Shown: positions 24,901 to 34,905, counted from the first letter of the stretch. The stretch is DNA of 64,000 nucleotides from Tenrec ecaudatus (GCF_050624435.1 NC_134539.1:145424025-145488024); one strand, 5' to 3'. A program made the numbers and translations. Notes: generated by a model not told the origin, from the sequence alone.

Positions 24901-27900
24901 CAGTTGGGAAGATGGCACACGAGTCATGTTTTCAGTTCAGTGAACTAAACCCACTGGTCTTGCACTGATTCCCAGTCATTAGGATACGATCTAGATAGGG
25001 ATTCTGAGGCTGTAAGTATTTATGGAGAAAGATAGCCGCATCTTTCTCCCAGGGAGCAGCTGGTGGATTTGGACACCCCCCCTTCAGGTGAGCAGTCCAA
25101 CTAGTACTCATCAGGTACCAGCAGGGTTTTCTATGGGGTGGGGCTGGGTCTCTAAAAGCAGAGCCCAAGGCAGGGATTCAAGTGCCGTTGATTTAGGGAG
25201 TGAGTGGCTCAGGGAAAAGAGAAGCATGGCAGATGAGCTAGGCTAGGGCAGCGATGCTCACACATGAAGGTTCTCTGAGCCGCCTGGAGGACTTGATTAG
25301 ACGCAGTTGGCCGAGTCCCACCTTCAGAGATTTTGATTAAAGAGAGCTGGAGCGAGCCCTGAGCGCTTGCGATTCTAACAAGTTCCCCAGCGAGGCAGCT
25401 GCTGCTCATCTAGACCCTCCAAGTTGAGAAACACGGGATGGGGTTTCAGCGTGAGTCCAGCTTCAGCCTGATCCCACAGGGAGCTCCGGAGGATGGGTTG
25501 CACACAAGAGTTGACTCTAGGCTGCTTCCTTTGCCCCTAGGAGTGGCGGGCGTTGCATAACCTCAGGGAGGGGTTGCTCCCTACAAAGGAAGGCAAGTTT
25601 TCAGCATAAGGAGCATTTGTCAACTGTCAGAAGAGTCCTGGTGGCATCGTGGTTACATATTAGGCTGCTGGTCTCAGGGCCCACTAGTTGCTCCTCGGGA
25701 GAAAGATGGGGCTTTCTACTCCTATAAAGAGTTACAGTCTCAAAAACTCACAGGGGCAGTTCTACCCTGTCCTGTAGGGTGGCTATGAGTAGGAATCGAC
25801 TTAATGGCAATGAATTTGGTGTGTGTGTTTGTGTTTGTGTGTGTGCTGTTAGCAACCAATGCCCACAGCTCAATGAATGGGACATTGACTGCCGTTATTT
25901 TTATGCTGAATCACTGAAGCTGGATGAGCAGAACTTCGGCTCTCACTTTCTTACGTGGCTGTAGAAAGAAGAAAGAGCCACCTTGGAAACAGTGACGGAT
26001 GGTTATGTTGACACCGAACTGCCATTTACAGTGATACCGAAGGCACCCTACGCACACCTGGGATAGTCTTGTCTTGATCTGTTTGTCTTTGGTGTACTTG
26101 TCTACTGGCTCAAAGGCTGTGTTCTCTTTAAGGACGATGACCTTGACGCCTAAGACTCCCCATGTTCTGCCTTGCAGCATCCTGTAAATTATCGATTAAA
26201 AAGGCCACCGTGCTTCACCAAGGAGAGAGAGTCAAGCTCCAGGAGAAGTTTAAGAACGGAATGCTCCATGGTGAAAAAGTGTCCTTCTTCTGCAAGAACA
26301 AGGAAAAGAAGTGCAGCTACACGGAGGATGCTGAGTGTGTAGATGGCACCATCAACATCCCCTCGTGCTTCAAGGGTAAGTCCCCCGGGCAGCTTTCGGT
26401 GGGGACCTCCTCTTACCCGTCACCAGAACCAGCACTTTCCTGGTGTAAGGACCCTAAGGAGCAATGCACATTTAGCCACTGGATTTCTAAAACTTGCTGG
26501 AGCGGGGAGAAACATCTGGATAAAGCAATGAGCGTTTCCTATCACCTCTCCTCTGATCAGCTTCCCTTCCCTCACAGGTTGGCTGTGGTGGCAGTCAATG
26601 CATGTTGGGGTGCAGTAGCAATCCTGTGTTGACCCAAGTTAGACTTGAATAATATCTGAGATTCCCACCAGCTCTCAACCCCAAATGATAAAGAACTCCC
26701 CTCCAGTGACAAAGTAACTGATGGCCATGGTATCTGATCTTTAGATCTTCTGAAACCCACCCCCCCTCATTCCTCCAGCGATCCTTAAGAGTTGAGAAAA
26801 GAGCCCAGGTGTTGTCGTGGTTGATGCGTTGGGCTACTAACCACAAGGTTGGCCTTTCAAACTCACCAGTCGCTCCAAGGGAGAAAGAGGAGGCTTTCTG
26901 CTCTCCTAAAGATTTACAGCCTCGAGAGCATCCAGGAGCAGTTCTGCTCTGTCTTCTAGGCCACTGTGAGTCAGAATTGGCTCGATGCTGGCAGTGAGAG
27001 GTGTTTTGTTTGTTTGTTTGTGCCTTTGGAGAGTGTAGAAAGGTATCCACGAGAGCCAGGTATTTGCTAGAGTAACGCATTTTAAGGAAGACAGAAGCGG
27101 AAAGTCCTCAATGAGATGGATCGATGCCGCGACTACAATGGGTTCCAACACAAGAACCGTAGTGAGGATGGAGCAGGACAGGGCGGCTGCTTCGCTCCGT
27201 TGCACATAAGGTTGCTATGAGTCAGAATTGACGCAACAGCACCTGACAACAACAACAACCAACGAAGTGTCTGATGCCCGATAGCTACTGCTGCCAACCT
27301 TTTAGGGTTTCAAGGTTAGGGTTTAAATACTTTACGACCAGAAAGGAAGGACCAGCCAGAAATGGAAGCTGTTGTTGAGTCTGGACTCAGAAATGCTCTC
27401 AGAGCAGAGATAGCCCTCGCTCTGCAGGCTGGGAGGCAGCTGGGACACAGCCAGGAGATGACAGGGTGGGAAGCAGATGGAGAAGAAACTGATCATGGGT
27501 TGGGCCATGGCCCCCACCTCCTAGGGGTTATTATGACAATGAGAATGCATCACCTGAAGAAAGTGTCCAACCAAGCAGTCACCATGACCATTATCATGAC
27601 AAATGGTGAGAAATGCTTTCTTCTATGAAAGACAGCAGAGCCCTGGTGAGATGTTCGATAGTAAAGTAATAAAACAAGCACAAAATCAATAGGAAAAAAT
27701 TATGAGATGAGATAATTTAAAAAGAAACAACACGTCTTGTTGATGTATTTCTCTAGGTTCTTTTCCAGCCCCCACTCCCCCCATGCAGCACTCGGGGGTG
27801 GACTGGTGAATAAATAAAGGCTAGAGGGTCTTTGCTGTTTCCCCTTTAATCTCGACTAAGATCTATATCCATTATCTATATCTATCTATATATAAAACAA

Positions 27901-28346
27901 AATCCAAACTCACTGCCATCAAGTCAATTCTGACTCATAGCAACCTTATAGGGCAGGGTAGAAGTGGCCCTGTAGGTTTCTGGACTGTAACTCTTTATGG
28001 CAATAGAAAGCCTCATCTTTTCCCAAGGTGTGGCTGGTAGTTTTGAACTGCTCATCTTGTGGTTTGTGGTCCAATGCGTAAGCAACTACGCCACCACGGC
28101 TCCTACTGTTCCATACCAACCTTTATTTCTTTTCCCACTGCCTCATATTTTCTGTGTCACTTCAACTTTACTGAACCAAGTTTAAGTCTACCCATTGGTC
28201 AGATGTATTTGATCTGGCTTAGTTATTCGATACATTTCAGGAATGAGAATTGCCCTTAGAGCGTGTCTCTCTTTCTCCCACCAACAGAGCACAGTTCGCT
28301 GGCCTTCTGGAAAACGGATGCTTCGGATGTCAAGCCCTGCGAGTGA
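15837..28346 (+). CDS. APOH: Apolipoprotein H (beta-2-glycoprotein I), complete, 8 coding exons
   Basis: Secreted plasma glycoprotein that binds anionic phospholipids, heparin and lipoproteins and is the main antigen in antiphospholipid syndrome. The exons are 15837-15900, 17026-17202, 18381-18477, 20144-20220, 22952-23140, 23557-23736, 26178-26375 and 28288-28346. All have GT-AG borders and join in phase to 1041 nt, or 346 residues (human 345). The product has a 19-residue signal peptide, four Sushi/CCP domains with paired cysteines, and the atypical fifth domain. That domain keeps the lysine-rich loop CKNKEKKC and the membrane-inserting loop LAFW followed by the K-T plasmin site. The domain I segment SRGGMR, part of the main autoantibody epitope, is conserved. 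Sequons are N162, N183 and N193; the human N253 site is K253 here, and N92-G-T is an extra sequon. The stop comes one codon late, so the protein ends in Cys-Glu. Identity is very secure; the human comparison is from memory. Confidence 0.97.
15918..16500 (-). mobile_element. LINE 3' end (family B), antisense, in APOH intron 1
   Basis: Begins accattttattgggagctc and continues tttgtcaagcgcatctgtac, matching the other family B copies. It lies 18 bp inside the intron, directly after the exon 1 donor region. Confidence 0.65.
16680..16930 (-). mobile_element. RTE LINE 3' end, antisense, in APOH intron 1
   Basis: gacaacagaacaaacgccac and gcccagggacggggctctcc mark it. It lies about 100 bp before APOH exon 2. 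Confidence 0.55.
17026..17202 (+). CDS. APOH: APOH exon 2: Sushi domain I
   Basis: The acceptor is tttcag; the exon starts with the last two bases of Thr22 and runs to the first base of Pro81. It encodes CPKPDDLPF through WPINTLKC and contains SRGGMRRF. Arg39 to Arg43 (mature numbering), central to pathogenic anti-domain-I antibodies, are unchanged from human. The donor is gtaagt at 17203. Confidence 0.96.
18381..18477 (+). CDS. APOH: APOH exon 3: first half of Sushi domain II
   Basis: The acceptor cccgcag precedes the exon, which encodes [17 protein letters not shown] through SFACNTG. Human has Ala at residue 94; Thr here creates the sequon N92-G93-T94. The exon ends in phase 2 before gtaagg. 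As in human, domain II is split between two exons. Confidence 0.95.
18628..18848 (-). repeat. AfroSINE, antisense, in APOH intron 3
   Basis: actcactgccagtgagtcaa to ccaccagccctcc, with a small internal duplication of taggtcccta text. Confidence 0.7.
19305..19535 (-). repeat. AfroSINE variant, antisense, in APOH intron 3
   Basis: Carries catggcgaccctgtgggtca and a longer body (gaagcagatcacggaggcag) than the other copies, suggesting a distinct subfamily. Confidence 0.6.
20144..20220 (+). CDS. APOH: APOH exon 4: second half of Sushi domain II
   Basis: The exon is preceded by cctcgcag and completes the split Gly codon, then encodes [17 protein letters not shown] through LPVCA. The donor is gtgagt at 20221. 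The 77-nt exon closes the domain II disulphide pattern. Confidence 0.95.
20907..21360 (-). mobile_element. RTE LINE 3' end, antisense, in APOH intron 4
   Basis: Starts ttgttaggtgtcagcaagtc and runs on to the tccatgcaatgttcagtatt and ttattcattagccaactccc strings. It is one of the longer RTE ends in the window. Confidence 0.6.
21930..22122 (+). repeat. AfroSINE, sense, in APOH intron 4
   Basis: ttctggtggcatcatgggct to caatgacaatccactcaagg. The head has a B-box-like tcagcagttcaaaccc. Confidence 0.7.
22191..22399 (+). mobile_element. hAT (Charlie-like) non-autonomous element with perfect target duplication
   Basis: A 209-bp element with ends caggcagaaatggcaaacc and, on the other strand, caggggtgggcaaactttg. 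It is flanked by identical 8-mers atctagat (22183-22190 and 22400-22407), the nTCTAGAn target of Ac/Charlie-type hATs. It lies in APOH intron 4 and differs from SPIN in both termini and target. Confidence 0.82.
22952..23140 (+). CDS. APOH: APOH exon 5: Sushi domain III
   Basis: The acceptor tttttccag follows a pyrimidine tract. The exon encodes [18 protein letters not shown] through WTELPECR. Three sequons are visible: N162 (NSS), N183 (NDT) and N193 (NWT), the conserved glycan cluster of domain III. The donor is gtaagt at 23141. Confidence 0.96.
23557..23736 (+). CDS. APOH: APOH exon 6: Sushi domain IV
   Basis: The acceptor is actttttag. The exon encodes [19 protein letters not shown] through WSAQPSCK. 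The motif before the last Trp reads LGKWSA where human has LGNWSA, so the fourth human glycosylation site (N253) is absent. The donor gtaggg at 23737 is weaker than the others. Confidence 0.95.
24265..24705. repeat. Minisatellite in APOH intron 6
   Basis: Roughly 430 bp of mixed 10-bp (catgacttga) and about 22-bp (catggtacatgacttgactc) units in higher-order alternation. It begins at the end of an antisense RTE tail (24199-24270). The minus-strand open frame over it is a product of the repeat. Confidence 0.9.
25628..25820 (+). repeat. AfroSINE, sense, near full length (family reference)
   Basis: tRNA-derived SINE of about 195 bp: head gtcctggtggcatcgtggtt with an A-box-like part, a B-box-like region, body gggagaaagatggggctttc and tacagtctcaaaaactcaca, and tail ggctatgagtaggaatcgac. 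The tail is shared with RTE. It lies in APOH intron 6. Confidence 0.8.
26178..26375 (+). CDS. APOH: APOH exon 7: phospholipid-binding domain V, main part
   Basis: The acceptor is ccttgcag. The exon encodes [20 protein letters not shown] through NIPSCFK. It has the basic run CKNKEKKC that contacts anionic phospholipid, and [15 protein letters not shown]. The donor is gtaagt at 26376. Confidence 0.96.
26799..27002 (+). repeat. AfroSINE, sense, in APOH intron 7
   Basis: gagcccaggtgttgtcgtgg to gaattggctcgatgctggca. It lies shortly before the sense RTE end at 27080. Confidence 0.7.
27080..27262 (+). mobile_element. RTE LINE 3' end, sense, with (AAC)n tail
   Basis: Sense copy ending gagtcagaattgacgcaaca followed by gcacctgacaacaacaacaa. 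It shows the real RTE terminus: a gagtcagaattgac segment shared with the AfroSINE tail, then an AAC repeat. Confidence 0.65.
27895..28103 (-). repeat. AfroSINE, antisense, in APOH intron 7
   Basis: actcactgccatcaagtcaa to ctacgccaccacggctcc. It lies about 185 bp upstream of exon 8 and is well preserved. Confidence 0.75.
28288..28346 (+). CDS. APOH: APOH exon 8: C-terminal membrane loop
   Basis: The acceptor is caccaacag. The exon encodes [18 protein letters not shown], then GAG and TGA. Human stops right after the Cys, so this copy has an extra C-terminal Glu. The Leu-Ala-Phe-Trp insertion loop and the Lys-Thr cleavage site are intact. Confidence 0.95.
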
Positions 28347-28417
28347 TTCATAGACTCTGCAGGCGGGGCCACAGGTGGATCTGTGCTTGTCCGAGGAAAT
28401 GGATGACAATGGGAGCA

Positions 28418-28423
28418 AATAAA
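28418..28423 (+). terminator. APOH polyadenylation signal
   Basis: A canonical aataaa lies 72 bp after the APOH stop codon, giving the very short 3' UTR known for this gene. Cleavage is expected near 28435-28445. Confidence 0.8.
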
Positions 28424-28610
28424 AGTTCCAGGAAATGTTGCTTCAACCCTTGCAGGGTTACTCCATATGGGGTGTGTTGTCACGTAGTTCCTGGAGGGAG
28501 GGTCTCAGGTATCTTCGATCTGGCCATTAGCATTGGATGACTATGAAATGGGTGGGGTAGACAATCACCTGTCTAACCCAACCCCCCCTCTCATATTCTA
28601 TTGGCAAGTT

Positions 28611-28905
28611 GTTGTTGTTGTTAGGTGCCATTGAGTTGGCTCCGACTCATAGCGACTCGATGCACAACAGAAGGAAACACTGCCCAGTCCTGACCATCCA
28701 GACAATCGACCCTGAACCTGAGCCCATTGCTGCAGCCACAGTGCAAATCCATCCCTAGAGGGCCTTCCTCTTTTCCACTGCCCCTCCACTTTACCTTCTC
28801 CAGGGACTGGTCTCTTCCGACAACTTGTCCAAAGTAGGTAAGCAGTCTCGCCAATTCTTGCCTCTTTGGAGCGCTCTGGCCATACTTCTTCCCAGACAGA
28901 TTTCG
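28611..28905 (-). mobile_element. RTE LINE 3' end, antisense, after APOH
   Basis: Starts with gttgttgttgttaggtgcca, the complement of the tail seen at 27250. It begins about 170 bp downstream of the APOH poly(A) signal. Confidence 0.65.
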
Positions 28906-29289
28906 CAAGTACTTCCACCTGAAACACCTTCAAAGCAGCATTCCTTGGAGAATGGTCCATGCTAACATCCCTTAGGTGCCTATTAGGTGGGTAAAACACT
29001 GGGTCACGATCTCCAAGGATGGCCCAGAAGTCTGCATTTAGGACAAAGCCCAGCCCTGTACCTCTTCAAATGTGCACAGCATCACCGTCACAGAGTGAGC
29101 ACACGGTCCCAGCCCATCAAACCGGATGTGCATCACTGGTGTGTACAAAATGCCTCTTAAAAAACAGCCTTTCCTTGAGGTTCTTAGAGGCTGCCTGTTG
29201 GAAATCCAACACACAGTGCTCTGATGGACAGAAAACTACCTCACTGGGTCTCCCAGGCTTGTGATGGGTACAGCTGTGGGTTTTATGGG

Positions 29290-30090
29290 AACAGATCTCC
29301 CGGCCTTTTCTCCTGCAGAACTGCTGGCTGGGTGTAGAGTCTTAGTGCTCCCCGTTTTATCTCTCTTGCTTCTAATATGCATTCTGATGGCTACACAAAC
29401 TCACAGACAAAACCCGCGATTAAAGGGTTTATTAGGGAAGACAACACATTGTACTGCTAGTAGGAATTGTCTTTACCATTTCGCTCAGGGTAGTTGTTGA
29501 CCAGGGCATCTTACACAGTTTCAGGTCCTCCAGTGAGTGCCCAAAGCTGCTTACTACCTACCCCGATAAGCCTCCATCCAAAGGCATTCGGATCCAGCTC
29601 TGTGGGTCAACAATCCCAGTTACCTGAATTAAATGCCCAGAGGCACCTCACTCAGTAAGCCTCAACTCCAAGGCCCTCAGCCCCATTTCCACGGGTCACT
29701 CAGTAGTCCAACCTCTCCAAATAAGTCCCCAGAGGCAGCCCACTCCACCAGCCAGCCCCCCTGCACAAAACCACTCGGCATTACTTGCTCCGTAGGATGG
29801 GAGGTCCATCACTCTGTTCCTCGCTCTGGCTCCTGGTTCTGCTGCTGAGCCTCTGATGTTGGAGCTGTCATCTGGATCCAGGAGGTTCACTGCGAGGGCC
29901 TTCAGTTCCAGAGGACACATCCCACTCCTGGCTCTTGTTGGTAATGAGACCCCTCCTCTTGGTTCTCAGAAGGCTCGTTTTATACACAGCAGAGTGACAC
30001 TCCAGGGAATCCTGTTTGCAATCACTCATGGGTGAATTCTATCCATGTCTTTCCCCACACCTTCTTCCCAGACCCAGGCAGGGAAACCTC
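29290..30090 (-). mobile_element. Possible antisense LTR-type sequence
   Basis: ttaaagggtttattagggaa contains a reversed aataaa. The whole block lacks SINE or LINE landmarks and has no coding frame. Similar style to 63290-63860, but homology between them was not shown. Confidence 0.3.
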
Positions 30091-30569
30091 GCTTGTTAGG
30101 AGTTAGCGACTTTGGCTGGAAGAATCATATTCAATCATTCCCTGCTCCTGCAGTGGGTTTGATGTGACAACCTTTCTGTTTGCAGCCCAGCACTTAACCA
30201 TTGTGTGCCCGGCTTTGCTCAGTCTTCCCTGACTCTGGGTCCTATGATGCACGATGACACGTGCTGGAGATCCCAGTCCTCCTCTGTCTGCTTCCCCTGC
30301 GCCTGCACTCCAATAACCAATGTTGCTGGAAAATAAAAACAAACAGAATCTCTCAATCCCACGGGTAGGTCTCCCCTATAATCGTGAACCCCCATTCTCA
30401 GCCGTGCAGGGCAAACCTGTGAACATCTTTAGTCTGGTCACTGGCCGGGCAACTATTCCAGGTCTTCTCCATTCTCCCCCGGCTACCATGTGTCTGCTCA
30501 CTGTCAGCTGATGGCGGTTCACCTTTTAATATTGAGAAAATAGAAGCAATCAGAAGAGACGCGTTAGCT

Positions 30570-30769
30570 CAGCGGTTCTCAACCCGTGGGTTGTGACCCC
30601 TTTGGGCAGGGCCGAAGGACCCTTTCACAGGAGTTGCCTAATTTATAACAGTAACAAATGACAGTGATGAAGTAGCAATGACAATAATGTTATGGTTGGG
30701 GGGGGGGGTCACCACCACATGAGGACCTGCATGAAAGGGTTGGGGCATGAGGGAGGTTGAGAACCCCTG
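30570..30769 (-). mobile_element. SPIN-type hAT element inside a SINE
   Basis: A 200-bp copy starting cagcggttctcaacc and ending ggttgagaacccctg, with a ten-G tract inside. The flanking 8-mers cgttagct and ctctagct agree at six of eight positions and both have central TA. The right flank continues as an AfroSINE body. Confidence 0.8.
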
Positions 30770-30880
30770 CTCTAGCTAATCACAAGGCTCGCAGTGCAAA
30801 CGCACCAGCTGCTCCACGGGAGAAAGATGAGACTCTGCTTCTGGAAAGACTTACAGCCTCAGAAACCCGAGACAGGGGCC
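30770..30880 (+). repeat. AfroSINE, sense, split by SPIN
   Basis: Reads ctaatcacaaggctcgcagt, then gggagaaagatgagactctg. The left part before 30570 is short (gacgcgttagct). Confidence 0.55.
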
Positions 30881-31100
30881 CAATGTGTTGGAAACTACTC
30901 CATGGCAGTGGGTTTAATACCCAGTCCAAAGGTTTGCATTTGCTTGTTAACTCAAAGGCTGGGGATTGAATCCAGCCAGCGGTATGTGGAAGTTAAGAAT
31001 CCAGCCAAGGAAACACAACGGAGTGGTTCCACTCTGTAAAACGTAGGGGTTGCCATGACTTGTAATTGGCTGGATGGTCACTAACAAGAACAACTATTGA

Positions 31101-31161
31101 TGTCACCCTCCTACCAGCATCTGTACCAGGATGCCACCCTCCTACCAGCATCTGTACCAGG
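31101..31161. repeat. Tandem duplication, about 32 bp x 2
   Basis: caccctcctaccagcatctg followed by taccagg occurs twice in a row. Confidence 0.85.
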
Positions 31162-31250
31162 TAGGAGCCCCTGGGTGGTACATTTAAATGCTTGACCGTT
31201 AGCTGAGAAGTTAGTGGTTTGAACACACCCCGAGGCATGCTGGGAAACAG
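31162..31250 (+). repeat. AfroSINE head, sense
   Basis: ggagcccctgggtggtacat and agttagtggtttgaacacac give the tRNA-like head; the body is absent. Confidence 0.5.
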
Positions 31251-31294
31251 GCCTAGCTATCTGCCTGGAAAGCTAAGATTTCCCCAGCCCTATT

Positions 31295-31790
31295 GTAGGT
31301 CCTGTCAAGCTGGTTCCCACTCACTACGGCCCTGTGTACAACAGAACAAAGCACCGCCTGGCCCCGTACCGTCCCACAATGGTTATGTCGGAGCCCATCA
31401 TCACAGCCCTCTCATTGAGGATCCTCCCCTTTGCACGGCCCCTCGACTTTTACCAAGAATGATGCCCTTTTCCAAGGACTGGGTATCTCTCCTGATAACG
31501 TGCTCAAAATACAATACATGAGATGAAACCTTGCCATCCTTGCTTCTAAGGAATGGTCGAGCTGCAATTCTTCCAAGACAGATTTGTTTGTTCTTTTGGC
31601 AGCCCGTGGTACTTTCAACAGTCTTCGCCAACACCGTAATTCAAATGTATTTGATTCTGCTCTGGTCTTCCTTATTCAATATCCAACTTTCACATGCACA
31701 TGAAGTGTTTAAAGGCTCATCTTAGTCTGGAAAGTAACATCCTTGCTTTTCAGCACTTTAAAGAGATCTTGTGAAACAGATGTAATGTAA
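31295..31790 (-). mobile_element. RTE LINE 3' end, antisense
   Basis: Strings cttttccaaggactgggtat, ttccaagacagatttgtttg and cagcccgtggtactttcaac. It extends further into the RTE body than most copies. Confidence 0.6.
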
Positions 31791-31857
31791 TGTGTCCTTT
31801 CCCCCATTAGAACTTGTAAAATGATTGTAGTAGTGGTCCTGTCGATATGAGCCGGTT

Positions 31858-32355
31858 ACTCCAGGTAGACTAGAGGGACCAATTCATAGACACTCATATG
31901 TGTATAAGAAAGAGCTTTATATTCAAGAGCAATTGAATTTTGAGAAAAAAATTCCAGCCTGGTCCAGATCAAGTCCATAAGCCCAATATTAGCCCATATG
32001 TCTGATACCAATCTATAAATTCCTTTTCAGACTCATGAAACACATGAAATGATACTGAATGCAGGAAGATCACAGGCCAGTGGGTGGAAAATCTTGTGGA
32101 TCCATTGGTGGTAGAAGCATCTCAGCTCTGGCAGGGGGTCTCCACGTGGCTCCTTCAGCTCCAGGGTTCTAGTGCAGATCCATGTGTCTTGTCCGCAGGA
32201 ATGTCTCGCAGGGAGTCCACGTATGTCCTGCCTCCAGCAAGCTATCTCCTTAGCACCTCCAAATGAGGCCATCAAGCTGTGACCTGATTGACAGGCCAAC
32301 CTCCACCCCTTCACTCCTAAGTCTCAAATTGACAACAGATTATGTAACTCCCACA
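31858..32355. repeat. Unidentified interspersed repeat (family C), copy 1
   Basis: Starts gtagactagagggaccaatt, has aagtccataagcccaatatt and cagactcatgaaacacatga, and ends acagattatgtaactccca. Four copies of this layout occur. No coding frame or recognisable class; an old LTR or LINE end is possible. Confidence 0.6.
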
Positions 32356-32589
32356 AGACCTAACTTCAGGGGGCGTGGGGAATGACCAGAATCTGCCCAA
32401 AGCTGATTCTCAGGGGGTGGAGTTCAGACACACCTCCACTCTCCAACTTTTCTTACCTACCCTGCAGCCAGCCATCTTTCCCACAGCTGCATTTGACGGT
32501 CCCTTGCTATGGTCACACATATCTCACACCATAGTTACAGTGGATGTTGATTAAGGCTGGGGGGTAATTGGGGTCTCTGTAACACAGCC

Positions 32590-32770
32590 CAAGAGCCGTG
32601 GCGGCATGATGGGTTACTAGTTGCACTAACCACAAGATTGGCTCTGCAGAAGCAAGACGAGGCTTTCTACTCCACTAAGAGTTTGGGCCTCAGAAACCCA
32701 CAGGGGCAGTTCTACTCCGCCCTATGGGATCACTGTGAGTTGGAATCGACTCGATGGCAGTGGGAGTGTT
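32590..32770 (+). repeat. AfroSINE, sense
   Basis: gagccgtggcggcatgatgg to ggaatcgactcgatggcagt. The tail is near consensus. Confidence 0.7.
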
Positions 32771-33289
32771 TTTTCAGTTTTTGAGGTCTGAGCTCCAGGC
32801 TTTTGGCTCAAGCACTGAGGGTCTCTCCATGAGGCCTCTCAGGGTCGGGTCTTCTCTCCTTCCACAGTTAGAATGTTCTCTTTAGATCAACCAAGCCACA
32901 CGCACTGAGAATTGCTGAATCTCGCACTCTTGAGCCTAGCTTCCCCACAGTAATGGGAGACACAATGACGGAGGGTTCAACCTGGAATGACAGGGGTACT
33001 GACCCATCAGAATAGATGGCAGTCCTGGAATAGGGGTGCGGGAGGGTTTGAGAGCCCCAGGCATGTCAGGGCTTACCCTTCACTTGCTGGACATTGAGAC
33101 AGTCGGGAAAGGGGTTCAGAGAGCAAGGCTATGTGAGATGGCTGGCCCTCGGAGGACTCCGACAACAGCTATTTACCAATTGGCATAGAAGCTTTTCCAT
33201 ATTTCAATAACCGAGATAGTCTTGCTGGCGTGCCATGCATACCTGTTTGCGTGAAAGATTTGCAGAAGTTGAGCCACATTGAAAAGAAG

Positions 33290-33712
33290 CCTTCATGGTA
33301 TAGGGGTTGTGTTCTTGCCTGCTCAGCTAAAGGATTGCTGTTTGAACCTATCTGTTCCCTGTGTGATAGAGGTGTGGTGCTTTGCATAGGCTACTGCCGT
33401 GGAATCTGATGGGGCAGTCTCACTGTGTCCTGGAGGCCTCTGTGAGTTGGATCAGGTTGACAGCAGTGTGTCTAAGGATGCTGAAAGGGCATACACAGCC
33501 TGTACTAGAGCGCTGCAGGAGCCCTGGGGGCAGTGGTTCCTAGTCGGGTTGCTAACCGCAACATCAGCAGTTTGAAACTGATGTTCTGCCTAGGGAAAGG
33601 CCAGGCTTTCTACTCCTGAAAAGAGTAACAATCTCAGAAGCCCACAGGGGACAGTTCTCCTCTGCTCCATAGGGTCACTATTAGTTGGAAACGAATCGAT
33701 GGCAGTGAAGTT
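33290..33712 (+). repeat. Two AfroSINEs, sense
   Basis: A worn copy at 33290-33470 and a better one at 33517-33712 (ggagccctgggggcagtggt to gaatcgatggcagtgaag). Confidence 0.65.
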
Positions 33713-33721
33713 TTTGAGTAT

Positions 33722-33824
33722 TAGAGCACTGGGTTTGCAGAGAAAGATGGATCACAGTGAAAGCCCAAATCCATTTGCAAAGTACACATAGATTAAGCCT
33801 CCCTTGAATTCCCTCTGACCTTTA
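33722..33824 (+). mobile_element. LINE 3' end (family A) fragment
   Basis: tttgcagagaaagatggatc, gcccaaatccatttgca and ttccctctgacc match the middle of family A (compare 1272-1360). It is cut off by the LTR-like block that begins at about 33831. Confidence 0.5.
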
Positions 33825-33830
33825 ACCAGA

Positions 33831-34522
33831 GGTGTGAAAAGTCTTGCCCTCCAGCAGAGTCCCCACCCTCCTCACCAGTTCAGGGAGGGGCGATCTCCTT
33901 TACAGGCTTGCCCGGGGGTGTGTCCACCAGTGTGGGGAGAGGTCAGATGCTTACAGACATTCTCCCCAAGGATAGTTAGTCACCAGACTATATGGCAGGC
34001 CTCACTCTCTGCTACCGGGGACAATAAACTATTCCTTCTTGAGGCCTGCGACCAAGCATTCTCACCCTACCAATAACGATCTCTATCAGCTGAGTCAGGG
34101 AACAGGCCAAACTGACTCTGTGACATCCAAAGTTAAGTTATCCGTCCATCTTATCACATGTATACCCCCAATTCCTCCTCTTACTGTTGCATGTATGTCC
34201 CGAGACCAACCCCCTCTCATTACCTGTGGCACAACCCCTCCCTGTGATGTATGTCCTCACCTGTAATTAAGGGGCTTGCACATCCCCGGAGAATATAAAA
34301 AGCCTGGGCTAGTATTAAGTCTCACTCTCTCCCTCCACGTGGACCATCGAGTGGGGCTGAGGTGAGCGTGCTACCATGAATTGTATATGACTCTATTTAT
34401 TTCAATACTTTACTTCTATCTCTCATGCTCTCTATAACTGTACTATGGTCTTTACTTATTATCGCTGTACAATTGCGCCTACCGGACCCGAAATGATGTT
34501 AGGGGCTGGTTTCCCCTGACAC
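33831..34522 (+). mobile_element. Probable solo LTR
   Basis: About 690 bp bounded by a possible 6-bp direct repeat accaga (33825 and 34523). It contains a TATA-like atataaaaag at 34300, then a pyrimidine-rich stretch. It interrupts a family A LINE fragment. No retroviral genes are attached. Family unknown. Confidence 0.45.
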
Positions 34523-34527
34523 ACCAG

Positions 34528-34905
34528 ATAGAGACTGCCATGCTAGGGTGGAGTCTTCATGAGTCACACCCCGACTGCCTTGGTCTGGAGGCCCTATGAC
34601 GGATTTTGTAAGCTCTTCTGTCTCACATTACGCACCTGTCCCAGTCAATCATGCCCCCATTCCTAATTCTGTGGTCCTCCCTGTAACTGTGATGTATTGA
34701 TCTGCCACCAGTCCTGCATTTGTGACTGTCTCCTTTGCTCCCCATGTCCTTTTTAAGTCCCTGAATCTCAGAAAACCCGGGGAGACCAGTCTGACCTTGT
34801 GCTACTGGTCCCCGTCATCCAGATAATGTGTCTTTGTCTTTGCCCCATATAAGACTTCATAAATGTTGTCCTTAAATTGTACTTGAGGTTTGGATTCTCC
34901 TTTGT
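34528..34905 (+). mobile_element. LTR-like block, degraded
   Basis: ctttttaagtccctgaatct followed by acccggggagaccagtctga and a gtctttgtctttgcccc motif has the layout of an LTR R-U5 region. The left boundary is unclear. Confidence 0.35.

Noticed and set aside
25628-25700. tRNA gene from A-box and B-box like motifs
   Set aside because: The motifs belong to the tRNA-derived head of the AfroSINE; there is no cloverleaf with intact arms.
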